Shown in pieces: positions 48,205 to 56,584 of a stretch of DNA of 64,000 nucleotides; within the stretch, counting starts at the first letter, position 1, and every line of letters begins with the position of its first letter. The notes under the pieces were generated by a model, which saw nothing but the letters and a program-made list of their open reading frames with translations, had not been told where the DNA came from and made no database searches. The translations under genes and the position numbers were made by a program. Source of the stretch: Gordonia sp. PDNC005 (GTDB lineage: Bacteria; Actinomycetota; Actinomycetes; Mycobacteriales; Mycobacteriaceae); NCBI RefSeq assembly GCF_016919385.1, contig NZ_CP070351.1, positions 3,596,001 through 3,660,000 on the forward strand, given 5' to 3'.

Positions 48205-49173
48205 ATGACCAGGCATCACACGGTGGACGTCGGCGACATCACGATGCACGTCACCGAGCGGGGCGAGGGCGACGCCATAGTCCTGTGCCACGGCTTTCCC
48301 GGCCTCGGGTACAGCTGGCGGCACCAGATCGACGCGCTCGCCGACGCAGGCTATCGAGTGATCGCCCCCGACATGCGCGGCTACGGTCGGACCGACGCAC
48401 CGTCCGATCCACGGCTGTACGACCGCGAGCACACTGTCGCCGACATGGTCGGCCTGCTCGACGCCCTCGACATCGACCGAGCAGTGTTCGGCGGCCACGA
48501 CTTCGGCGCCCACCTGGTGTGGGACCTGCCAGCGCGCGTGCCCGACCGTGTCGTCGCGCTGGCGCAGTTCAGCGTTCCGCGCGTCGCACGGATGCCGGTG
48601 CGGCCCAGCGTCGCGTTCGAGTACATGGCCAAGCAGCACTTTCTGCACCTGCACTACTTCCAGCGGCCGGGCGTCGCCGAGGTCGAACTCGACGCCCGTC
48701 CCCGCGAGTTCTTGGCGAAGCTGTTCCACGCTCTCAGCGGTGACGGCCGCTACCTCGACTGCTGGGGATTCGCGTCAGAAGGCAACGGGTACCTCGACGT
48801 GCTGCCGGAGCCGCCCGTCCTCCCATGGTCATGGCTGTCGGAGGCGGAGTTCAACGTGTACGTCGACGAGTTCGCACGCACCGGTTTCACCGGCGGTCTC
48901 AACTGGTACCGGGCCGAAGACCTGGTGTGGGAGCAGAACGCGGAATTCCACGACGTCCCCATCACGGTGCCGACAACGTTCATCGTCGGTGCCGAGGACC
49001 CAGTCCTGCAGATGATGGGCGACGATCCCCTCTCCCAGACTGCCGACCGCGTTCCCGGACTGCGGTCGACACACGTGATCCCGGGCGCGGGGCACTTCGT
49101 GCAGATGGAAGCCGCGGATCACGTCAATCGGATCCTCATCGACTTCCTCGACGGGCTGGGGCGCGCCCCTTAA
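48205..49173 (+). CDS. Alpha/beta hydrolase, epoxide-hydrolase type
   Basis: A 322-residue alpha/beta hydrolase. HGFPG (29-33) forms the oxyanion loop; the nucleophile is Asp99 in GGHDFGAHLVW, the Asp/His pair lies in VGAEDPVLQ and PGAGHFVQME. Asp rather than Ser as nucleophile marks epoxide hydrolases or haloalkane-dehalogenase relatives. GAGAGGAG lies 5 nt before ATG 48205. The stop overlaps that of the convergent secreted-protein gene. Sharing a KstR-type operator, it may act in steroid or terpenoid breakdown. Confidence 0.85.
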   Translation: MTRHHTVDVGDITMHVTERGEGDAIVLCHGFPGLGYSWRHQIDALADAGYRVIAPDMRGYGRTDAPSDPRLYDREHTVADMVGLLDALDIDRAVFGGHDFGAHLVWDLPARVPDRVVALAQFSVPRVARMPVRPSVAFEYMAKQHFLHLHYFQRPGVAEVELDARPREFLAKLFHALSGDGRYLDCWGFASEGNGYLDVLPEPPVLPWSWLSEAEFNVYVDEFARTGFTGGLNWYRAEDLVWEQNAEFHDVPITVPTTFIVGAEDPVLQMMGDDPLSQTADRVPGLRSTHVIPGAGHFVQMEAADHVNRILIDFLDGLGRAP

Positions 49174-49694
49174 CGCCACACCCAGAACGTGATGATGCGG
49201 CGCGGACCGTCGAACCCGTATCCGAGATACACGCCGTTGCCGAGCCTACGGATCTCGTCGTGCAGGCCGCTGCGTGCGTAGTCGATGCGGATCACGCGCT
49301 TCCCGTCGACCGCCGAACGCCCGTAGTAGACGTTCGCCGGCAGCGCCTCGCCGCCGAGCACGCGGTTGGTGAGCCATCCGCGGTAGAAGTGCTTGCCCGC
49401 CCACACACCGCCGATGGCCGACGACGCCCCGTTGTTCGGGCCTCCGATCGGCCGCGCCTGTCCGTTGTAGACGCCGACCGGCAGAGCGCCCGCCTGCGCC
49501 GCGCGGAACAGTCGGTCGACGCCCGCCTGACTGCACGTGTTTCGCAACGCGGACACGGTCGCAGCCTTCGACGTCGCCGCGATGACAGTCGTCGGGCACC
49601 TCGGCGCGGCGTCCGCCTGTGCGGGGACCGCGACGAGCGCAGCCGTCGCCGCACACCCGGCCGCGAACACAGACAAGGACTTCCGAACGTTCAT
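49170..49694 (-). CDS. Secreted protein of unknown function
   Basis: A 174-residue protein with a clear Sec signal peptide (MNVRKSLSVFAAGCAATAAL, AlaxAla cleavage near residue 28-30). The mature part has two cysteines (CPTTV and NTCSQ) that could form a disulfide, and a GGVWAGKHFYRGW segment. No domain was recognised. AGAGG lies 6 nt before ATG 49694. Its stop shares TTAA with the convergent hydrolase stop. Upstream lies an unusual array of inverted 19-bp repeats. Confidence 0.75.
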   Translation of the reverse strand: MNVRKSLSVFAAGCAATAALVAVPAQADAAPRCPTTVIAATSKAATVSALRNTCSQAGVDRLFRAAQAGALPVGVYNGQARPIGGPNNGASSAIGGVWAGKHFYRGWLTNRVLGGEALPANVYYGRSAVDGKRVIRIDYARSGLHDEIRRLGNGVYLGYGFDGPRRIITFWVWR

Positions 49695-49797
49695 GATGGA
49701 CCTCTCGTGAGTCAGGGTTCCCGGCCTCATTCAAGTCTGCGCGCCCGCGGCCCCGATCGGTAGACCCGGATTCAGTCGGCGTCCGACAATGGCCCCG

Positions 49798-49884
49798 CAT
49801 CCGCTCCCTTCAACGACATCCGCTCCCTTCCCGGAGGGAACAGATGTCGCTGGAGGGAGCGGATGTAGCGGAAAGGAGCGGATG
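49798..49884. repeat. Inverted array of 19-bp CATCCGCTCC repeats
   Basis: Two direct copies of a 19-bp unit beginning CATCCGCTCC (49798-49816 and 49817 on) face three inverted, partly degenerate copies (to 49884) across a short CGGA centre, so the whole block can fold into one long imperfect hairpin. It lies between csoR and the secreted-protein gene, both on the minus strand. Confidence 0.75.
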
Positions 49885-49926
49885 GAGGTCACCCGCTGCG
49901 CCGCTCACGTGCTCATTTGACGAGGG

Positions 49927-50247
49927 TCAGGACTTGACCAGGCGCGTGATGGCCTTCATCGCCTCGGCGATCTTCTCGTCGGCCGCCTCATCGCTCTCGC
50001 GGGCGGCGGATACCACACAGTGGTTCATGTGGTCCGACAGCAGCCCGAGGCTCACCGCCTCGAGCGCCTTCGTCATCGCCGACACCTGCGTGAGGATGTC
50101 GATGCAGTACGCCTCTTCCTCGACCATCCGCTGGAGGCCGCGAGCCTGCCCCTCGATCAGCTTCAGACGACGGACGTACCCGGCCTGATTGCCGATGTAT
50201 CCGTGATGACCGTGGTCGCCTTCGTCAGTGTTGTCGTGTGCGCACAT
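49927..50247 (-). CDS. csoR: CsoR-type copper-sensing repressor
   Basis: A 106-residue DUF156 protein. The Cu(I) ligand set Cys-His-Cys is intact: Cys in EEAYCIDIL (near 48), and His and Cys in SDHMNHCVV (near 73 and 77). A basic QARGLQRM helix would bind DNA, and the His/Asp-rich amino terminus (HDNTDEGDHGHHG) may bind metal. It represses target genes until copper binds. Two matching palindromes upstream suggest autoregulation. No copper ATPase or chaperone gene is adjacent, so the regulon lies elsewhere. Confidence 0.9.
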   Translation of the reverse strand: MCAHDNTDEGDHGHHGYIGNQAGYVRRLKLIEGQARGLQRMVEEEAYCIDILTQVSAMTKALEAVSLGLLSDHMNHCVVSAARESDEAADEKIAEAMKAITRLVKS

Positions 50248-50264
50248 GGCCCACCCTTTCGCCT

Positions 50265-50327
50265 ATACCCCCTGCTGGTATCAGTGATACCCGCTCAGGA
50301 CGATTTCGTCTACCCCTGCGGGGTATC
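50265..50327. promoter_or_regulatory. Two CsoR-operator-like GTATACCCC palindromes
   Basis: ATACCCCCTGCTGGTAT (50265-50281) and TACCCC-TGC-GGGGTA (50311-50325) lie 17 and 63 bp upstream of csoR. The G/C-run palindrome with TA ends is the CsoR operator type, so autorepression is likely. Confidence 0.72.
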
Positions 50328-50335
50328 TGACGGTG

Positions 50336-51625
50336 TCACTCGGGGAGTCGTGACGCGATCTCAGCGATGGCGCCCGCGACATCTCGGAGCGCCTCGCGGA
50401 GCTCTCGGGCGTCGTCGGCGACCGCTTCATCGCGTAGACGATCAGCCGCGCCGCGAACAGCGGCGGTCATCGCCTTGAGGTCGTCTCCGGTGAGGTCGGG
50501 CGTCGGAGCGGCGGCACGCCGCAGCGTCGTCGGCACCCCCATCCGCAGGGGATCGTCGTTCGAGGCGATGACCTGCAGGATCGACGTGGTCAGAACCGCG
50601 TCGGACGTCGGCCGGACCTCCATCAGAGTCGCGTCGGGATCGTCCCGGAAGACGACCGTCGTCGCACCTCCCGGCGCGTCGTCGCCCAGCGACGGCTCGT
50701 ACGTGTTGTCGACCTTCTTGCGCTTGTGCTTCTGCCGCTTGCCCGACCGGTCGTCCGCGGGCACGAACTGCGCCGGACCGGAGGTCACCGACTCCTCGGA
50801 CGTGATGATCACCGGTTCCGGATGGACGGCGACAGCACCGTCGGGTATCTCGATCGGCGCGACGTCGTCGACCGGACCCGACGGCGGGTCCACGGTGTCC
50901 ACCTCGTCGACATCCACGACCTCAACATCGACGACGTCGACCTCAGCGGGCTCCACTGGGACCGGATCGGGCGGAATCGCGGCGACCGGGGTGGGCGGGG
51001 CGTCCCCGAACGTCCGCCAGGTGCCGTCCGGCGACGGAGGCACAAAAGGGGCGTCCTCGGGGCGGAGGGAAGGGAGGTCCGCGAAGAGTCGGTCCATGGC
51101 CGTCCGAGAGTCCACGTCGTGCGGCCACCCCGGCGGAGTGGGCAACGGCGCGAACGTCTCGGTCGGCGGGTCTGGATCCATGTCGAACGCGGACGGTGCG
51201 GGCCAGGGAGCCGTCGGAGGGAACGAGGGGCGGCTCGGCGGCACATACGCCGCAGCCGCGGCCGGCCTGCGGTCCATCGGCGAAGCAGGGTCGGCCCGTG
51301 GAGCCTCCATGACGGGCGGCGCAACGGACGCAGCCACACTGTGCGGTCCACTGTGGCCCCGGTAGAAGCGGCACGGCGACCCGTCGACGCCCGCCATCGG
51401 GCACGGGTCCTCGTCGCGGAGCATCTGCGCGCCGCGTGCGAAGTCGCCCCAGACCAGCCATCGCCTCCGACCGTGGTGCAGCTGGTCACCGTCCGATGCG
51501 TGGGCGCCGGGATGACCTTCGTAGAGGACACATCCGATGAGCCACTCGGCGTCGGGTCCGAGACTGAGGGCGGCGCGTTCGTCCGATGTGGCGACGATCG
51601 ACGACCAGCATCGTCCACCACTCAT
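50336..51625 (-). CDS. Proline- and acid-rich protein with twin C-x2-Y-x-G-H-x-G-x-H motifs, hypothetical
   Basis: A 429-residue protein of unknown function. Two related motifs, C-V-L-Y-E-G-H-P-G-A-H (Cys32 to His42) and C-R-F-Y-R-G-H-S-G-P-H (Cys85 to His95), look like paired metal- or ligand-binding elements. A long Pro/Asp/Val-rich disordered middle (about 105-300) follows, then a basic KRQKHKRKK patch near 312 and a short helical tail (360-429). ATG 51625 is preferred over GTG 51631 because GAAGGGG lies 7 nt upstream. No signal peptide is seen. It lies between nadB and csoR on the same strand. Confidence 0.72.
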   Translation of the reverse strand: MSGGRCWSSIVATSDERAALSLGPDAEWLIGCVLYEGHPGAHASDGDQLHHGRRRWLVWGDFARGAQMLRDEDPCPMAGVDGSPCRFYRGHSGPHSVAASVAPPVMEAPRADPASPMDRRPAAAAAYVPPSRPSFPPTAPWPAPSAFDMDPDPPTETFAPLPTPPGWPHDVDSRTAMDRLFADLPSLRPEDAPFVPPSPDGTWRTFGDAPPTPVAAIPPDPVPVEPAEVDVVDVEVVDVDEVDTVDPPSGPVDDVAPIEIPDGAVAVHPEPVIITSEESVTSGPAQFVPADDRSGKRQKHKRKKVDNTYEPSLGDDAPGGATTVVFRDDPDATLMEVRPTSDAVLTTSILQVIASNDDPLRMGVPTTLRRAAAPTPDLTGDDLKAMTAAVRGAADRLRDEAVADDARELREALRDVAGAIAEIASRLPE

Positions 51626-51683
51626 GGACACACCCCTTCCCGGCTGCTGCTGTGTGCAGTGTACGGAGGTTGCCGGGCGGTAT

Positions 51684-53273
51684 CTAGGAGGTTGGCACGG
51701 CGCGTTCGCGCGCCGCGACCAGCCGATCGCCGTCCAGCACGAACTGCCGAGACACCCGATTCACCGACGTCGCAGGGTGATCGGCACGTTGGTGGCAACC
51801 ACGCGATTCCTCGCGATGCAGGGCCGCGGCGACGATCGCGCGGGCGGTGAGGGTGAGTGCGGCGTCCTCCGCGGACCGCAGGTCCGTCAGGGGACGCAGC
51901 GGCGAACCGTCGAGCAACACGGCGACCGATTCGAGTCCCGCGGCGTCGCGATCGAGGGCGACGTCGTGCGACATCGCGTCCTGAAGTGCAGTCCGGTCGC
52001 AGGTCCGAGCCGCACCCGACTCCGGCACATCGACCTCGACAACCCGACGCCCGGCCCTCGACGACGCCTCGACCGCGCTCCGACGGCCCATCACAAGACC
52101 TTCGAGAAGGCTGTTGGACGCGAGGCGGTTCGCGCCGTGCAGCCCGGTGCGGGCGGTCTCACCTGCGGCGAGGAGTCCCGGCACGCTGGTGCGACCGTCG
52201 CCGTCGGTGGCGACGCCTCCGCACAGGTAGTGCGCGCCGGGGACCACCGGAAGGTAGCCGCCGGTCACGTCCAGCCCCGACGCGCGGACACCGGCGGTGA
52301 CTGTAGGGAAGCGGTCGGCGAAATCGGCGACACCGGTGATGTCCAGGTGCACGCAGTCCGCGCCCGTCCGCTCCATCGCGGCGGCCACGGCGCGGGCGAC
52401 CACGTCACGCGGGGCGAGATCACCGAGCGGGTGGACTCCGGCGGTCACAGACTGGCCGTTCACGTCGACGAGCCTTCCGCCTTCACCTCGAACCGCCTCA
52501 CTGACCAGTGTCCGACGTCCACGGGCGCCCGGGACGAACAGCATGGTCGGGTGGAACTGCACGAACTCGAGGTCGGCGACGGCCGCACCGGCTCGAAGAG
52601 CGAGCGCGATCCCGTCTCCGGTGGCGCCTGCCGGGTTGGTGGTGGCGGCGTACACGTGGCCCACTCCGCCGGTCGCCAGCAGGACCGTCGGCGCCCACGC
52701 GACACTCTGCACGCCCGACGTCACGTACGCCGCACCGACGACTTCGCCGTCGTGCACGAGGACGTCCGACGCCCATGTGTCGTCGAGGACCGTCAGCCCG
52801 GCGCGCCCGGCGGCCTCCCCCAGTGCCTGCTGCACACGGGCCCCGGTCGCGTCGCCGCCTGCGTGGATGATGCGGCGGACACTGTGTCCTCCCTCGCGGG
52901 TGCGCAGGAATCGACCCTGGACGTCGGTGTCGAAGTGTGCGCCCCGATCCACGAGTTGGCTCACCGCGGGCCAACCGTCGGCCAGGATCGGCCTGGTGGA
53001 CGTCGGATCGGTGAGGCCGGCGCCTGCGTTCAGGGTGTCGCTGACGTGCAGTTCGATCGAGTCGTCGGGGATCGCCGGATCGACGACGGCGATGCCACCC
53101 TGGGCGTAGAAGGTCGAGGTCGGATGTTCGGCGTCGCCCGGATTCCACCGCTGCCCCTTGTTGAGGACCACCACGTCGAGCCCGCGCTCGGCCGCCGACA
53201 GCGCGGCCGTGAGCCCGGCGATCCCGGCACCGATCACAACGAGGTCGGCACGACGTTCCGTGCGTGCACCCAT
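51684..53273 (-). CDS. nadB: L-aspartate oxidase
   Basis: A 529-residue flavoprotein for the first step of de novo NAD synthesis: aspartate to iminoaspartate. The FAD motif is VVIGAGIAGLTAALSAAERG (12-31), with GGIAVVD, FLRTREGGHSVRRIIHAGG (near 125-143) and the signature LHGANRLASNSLLEGLV near 395. AGGAGG precedes ATG 53273. NadA and NadC are not adjacent, unlike the usual nadABC order, so this gene stands alone. It faces the ABC1-kinase gene across a 137-bp divergent promoter. Confidence 0.9.
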   Translation of the reverse strand: MGARTERRADLVVIGAGIAGLTAALSAAERGLDVVVLNKGQRWNPGDAEHPTSTFYAQGGIAVVDPAIPDDSIELHVSDTLNAGAGLTDPTSTRPILADGWPAVSQLVDRGAHFDTDVQGRFLRTREGGHSVRRIIHAGGDATGARVQQALGEAAGRAGLTVLDDTWASDVLVHDGEVVGAAYVTSGVQSVAWAPTVLLATGGVGHVYAATTNPAGATGDGIALALRAGAAVADLEFVQFHPTMLFVPGARGRRTLVSEAVRGEGGRLVDVNGQSVTAGVHPLGDLAPRDVVARAVAAAMERTGADCVHLDITGVADFADRFPTVTAGVRASGLDVTGGYLPVVPGAHYLCGGVATDGDGRTSVPGLLAAGETARTGLHGANRLASNSLLEGLVMGRRSAVEASSRAGRRVVEVDVPESGAARTCDRTALQDAMSHDVALDRDAAGLESVAVLLDGSPLRPLTDLRSAEDAALTLTARAIVAAALHREESRGCHQRADHPATSVNRVSRQFVLDGDRLVAARERAVPTS

Positions 53274-53304
53274 GACATCCTCCTGCCCGACCCGACCACC
53301 AACC

Positions 53305-53330
53305 AGTTATCGACTCAGAATCGAAAACTC
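53305..53330. promoter_or_regulatory. AT-rich candidate operator upstream of nadB
   Basis: AGTT...ACTCAG...TCGA with GAAAACTC resembles the pnuC upstream region (5401-5425). It is a weak candidate for NrtR control of nadB, or a plain promoter element. Confidence 0.3.
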
Positions 53331-53410
53331 TGGTCGACGGTAGTCCTGCGCGGGGCGCGAGGCAATGACGAATCGGACGCGGGCGTCGGAACCAACTAGA
53401 CTCCTCAGGC

Positions 53411-54778
53411 GTGACGACCGTCGAACCCGATCCGGACTCTGGCCGAGGCGCCCTGCCCGCCGTGTCGCCGATCAGCGAAGTCGGCCGTTTCACGTCGACT
53501 TCCGTACATGCGGCGGCCGGAGTGGGGCGGCTCGCCGTCGGCGCCGTCGGCGGACTCCTCCGTGGTCGGACGCCCGGCGCGGCGGATGTGGCCCGCGAGG
53601 TCCGACGCACCTTCGAGCACCTCGGCCCCACCTACGTGAAGCTCGGGCAGCTGATCGCGTCCAGCCCCGGAGTCTTCGGCCCGACGCTCTCGGGCGAGTT
53701 CGAGAGTCTCCTCGACCAGGTGCGCCCCCTCGACTTCTCCCAGGTCAAGGCCCTCTTCGTCGAAGACCTCGGAGCTGCGCCCGACGAGGTGTTCGCGACG
53801 TTCGACGAGACGCCGATCGCGTCGGCGTCCATCGCGCAAGTCCACACCGCGACGCTGCACAGCGGCGACGAGGTGGTCGTGAAGATCCAGCGGCCCGGCA
53901 TCGCCGACCGCCTCGCACCCGACGTCGCGATTCTCGAACGCCTCGCCGGTCTCGTCGAGATCTCCGAGTACGGCCGCATGCTGTCGGCACGCCACGTCGT
54001 CGAGGACTTCGCCGACGGTCTCGGCGCCGAACTCGACTTCCGCAACGAGGCCGCGACGATGGCCGAGTGGTTCGAGTGCCTGCAACCCGGGCCCTTTGGA
54101 GACCGCGTCCGCGTCCCGCGTGTCTACCCCGAACTGACGACCCGCCGTGTCATGACGATGGAACGGATCTACGCCACTCGTATCGACGACGCCGCGGCAG
54201 TCCGCGCGGCAGGTCACGACGGTGAGGCGCTGGTCCGCAACCTGCTGCTGTCGCTGCTCGACTCGGCGTTCCACGGCGGGCTCTTCCACGGCGACCTGCA
54301 CGCGGGCAACGTGCTCGTCGACGACGACGGCAAGCTCGTCCTCCTCGACTTCGGCATCGTCGGACGATTCGACGCCCGCACGCGCCGCATCCTCCGCCAA
54401 CTTGTCGTGGACTTGATCGTGAAACAGGACTACGACTCCGCGGGCCGCGCCATCTTTCTGCTCGGTGCGGTCCACAACCCCGGTTCGACGTCGAAGGGCG
54501 GCGACGACCTGCGCAAGGTCACCTCGCCGCTGTCGACCACCGAACTCGGTTCGATGAGCTACACCGACCTCGGCAGGCAGCTCGCGGCCGTCGCGAAGGC
54601 GCACGACGCGCGGTTGCCGCGCGAGCTCGTGCTCGTCGGGAAGCAACTGCTCTACGTTGAGAAGTACATGAAGCTGCTCGCGCCTCGATGGAAGGCGATC
54701 AGCGACCGAGAGATCTACGGCTACATGGCCGGGATCATGAAGGAAGCCGAACGTGATCGAAGGAGCCGTCTGAAATGA
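53411..54778 (+). CDS. ABC1/UbiB-family kinase-like protein
   Basis: A 455-residue UbiB/AarF-type atypical kinase. The family-specific KLGQLIASSPG (extending the KxGQ motif) precedes ASIAQVH, the ATP-anchoring Lys158 in VVKIQRPG, and the catalytic HGDLHAGNVLV (from His293) with LDFGIVG. These proteins control quinone or lipid synthesis. A GTG start is used. It overlaps the DUF3068 gene by 4 bp, so a role in envelope lipid or mycolate physiology is inferred from position. Confidence 0.88.
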   Translation: MTTVEPDPDSGRGALPAVSPISEVGRFTSTSVHAAAGVGRLAVGAVGGLLRGRTPGAADVAREVRRTFEHLGPTYVKLGQLIASSPGVFGPTLSGEFESLLDQVRPLDFSQVKALFVEDLGAAPDEVFATFDETPIASASIAQVHTATLHSGDEVVVKIQRPGIADRLAPDVAILERLAGLVEISEYGRMLSARHVVEDFADGLGAELDFRNEAATMAEWFECLQPGPFGDRVRVPRVYPELTTRRVMTMERIYATRIDDAAAVRAAGHDGEALVRNLLLSLLDSAFHGGLFHGDLHAGNVLVDDDGKLVLLDFGIVGRFDARTRRILRQLVVDLIVKQDYDSAGRAIFLLGAVHNPGSTSKGGDDLRKVTSPLSTTELGSMSYTDLGRQLAAVAKAHDARLPRELVLVGKQLLYVEKYMKLLAPRWKAISDREIYGYMAGIMKEAERDRRSRLK

Positions 54779-56397
54779 AGCGCGTCCTACTGGCCTTCAC
54801 TGCGTTCTTCGGCGTCGCGTTCATCGCGGCCGCCGTCGTGATCCCGATCTACCTGGTGCCGAAGCTGAAGGTGGTGCCGCTCGACCTCGACATCACATCC
54901 GTCGCGTCCACCGTCCCGGCCCAGGGCGAGACCGGCGACCGCTACCCCGCGGTCATCTTCGACCGTTGCTCTGTGACCAAGAAGAAGGCGGCGCAGTTCG
55001 ACGCCAACCTGACTCAGCAGCGCCGTTCAGTGATCGTCGACCCGTCCGACGCCGACCAGGCCACTCTCCAGTCCGCGCAGACCGTGCGCATCGACCGCGT
55101 CCGCGATTCCGCCGGCAGGGAACGCGACCTGACGATGTCGACCGACGGCGAGCGAGCCTGCGACGACGCGCTGCTCACCGCGACAGTCGACCGTGTGTCG
55201 GTGAATCGCAAAACCTCGGTCCCGAACGGTGTCGTCAGTTCACTGCAGCTCGAGTCGGTTCCCGAGGGCGGCAACGTCGACGAGGCCTCGGTCCGCCTCG
55301 ACGACCGCAAGGGCTTCCAGTACAAGTTCGGCTTCAACGTCCAGAAGCGCGAGTACTACTACTTCGACACAAACACACGCCAGGACTCCCCGGCGAAGTT
55401 CGTGGAGGAGAAGGTCATCAACGGCGTGAAGACCTATCACTTCGAGGCCGACGTTCCCGAGAAGGATCTGTCCGACCTGCCGAACCCGCAGGGCGACGCC
55501 GCACTCGGCACCATTCTGAACATGCCCGCCGGCTGGTGGGGCATCACCGGCAGGGGCGTCAAGGCCAAGGACATGGTCGAGATGCACCGCTACGGCGCCG
55601 CGACTCGCCACGTGTACGTGGAGCCGGTCACCGGCACGATCGTCTCCGGTTTCGAGGAGCAGCACCAGTACTTCAAGTCGCCCGACGACAGCTCGGAGAC
55701 CCCTCGCGCCATCCGCGAATTCCGCATGGACGCTCTCAAGGCGACGTTCCAGTGGTCCGACGAGACGGTCGCACAGCAGACCGACCGGGCGAAGCACTAC
55801 GTGAACCTCCTCAAGTGGGGCGGCACGTATGTACCGATCATCCTGGGCGTCCTCGGCGGCCTCCTCCTTCTCGCGTGGGTGTTCCTCGTCTGGCGTGGCC
55901 GCAAGAAGCCTGCCGGGTCGACCGACGACCCCCAGGACCCTCAGGACCACCCGGCGTTCAACGAGCCGACGGGAGACGCGCCGCCCGCCGTGGCCCTCGA
56001 CAAGACGCCCGTCGACGACACACCGACCACGTCGTACGCGGTCAGCGACGGCGCGTACACGTACGACCCGTCGTCGTTCGGCGACCCGAATCACCAGCGC
56101 CCGACGTTCGCGGCTCCCTACGCGCCAGCGCCGGACACAACCGTGATCCCGCAGGTGGCACCCGAGGCCCCGGACACCACAGTGATCCCGGAACAGTCAG
56201 AGTGGCAGCGTGCCGTCCCCCAAGAGTCGGAGTGGCATCCCCGCCACGAGGCGCCCGACTCCGAGACGTCTGAGCCGACTACGCCCGGTCATGTCGCGCC
56301 GAGCCCTCTCGACGAAACGGACACCGGAGCATTCCGTTCACCGTTCGCCGACCCCACCCGACCTATGCCAGATCTCGACCAGAACCGCGATCGGTGA
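54775..56397 (+). CDS. DUF3068 (PorA-family) envelope protein
   Basis: A 540-residue membrane protein of mycolic-acid bacteria. An amino-terminal anchor (about 5-30) leads to a ~310-residue extracytoplasmic DUF3068 domain, a second helix (YVPIILGVLGGLLLLAWVFLVW, near 346-367) and a Pro/Asp-rich cytoplasmic tail. It is named for distant similarity to porin PorA in annotation, but is not shown to be a channel. Coupled to the upstream kinase-like gene (ATGA). Mycolyltransferase follows. Function unknown; envelope assembly is inferred. Confidence 0.82.
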   Translation: MKRVLLAFTAFFGVAFIAAAVVIPIYLVPKLKVVPLDLDITSVASTVPAQGETGDRYPAVIFDRCSVTKKKAAQFDANLTQQRRSVIVDPSDADQATLQSAQTVRIDRVRDSAGRERDLTMSTDGERACDDALLTATVDRVSVNRKTSVPNGVVSSLQLESVPEGGNVDEASVRLDDRKGFQYKFGFNVQKREYYYFDTNTRQDSPAKFVEEKVINGVKTYHFEADVPEKDLSDLPNPQGDAALGTILNMPAGWWGITGRGVKAKDMVEMHRYGAATRHVYVEPVTGTIVSGFEEQHQYFKSPDDSSETPRAIREFRMDALKATFQWSDETVAQQTDRAKHYVNLLKWGGTYVPIILGVLGGLLLLAWVFLVWRGRKKPAGSTDDPQDPQDHPAFNEPTGDAPPAVALDKTPVDDTPTTSYAVSDGAYTYDPSSFGDPNHQRPTFAAPYAPAPDTTVIPQVAPEAPDTTVIPEQSEWQRAVPQESEWHPRHEAPDSETSEPTTPGHVAPSPLDETDTGAFRSPFADPTRPMPDLDQNRDR

Positions 56398-56584
56398 CGG
56401 CCCGAGCAGCGTGAACTACCGGAGGAACGTCCGACAATGGCAGGTGGCGAACCATGTCTCCGCTTTGGACACACCATCACGATTAGATTACGCTGAACGA
56501 CCGAATGGGGGATCGGGCCGGTCTCAGTCCCTTGATTACGATCTTCCGGCGGCTTCGGCCGTCGCAGACGAAAAGGAAAACCGA

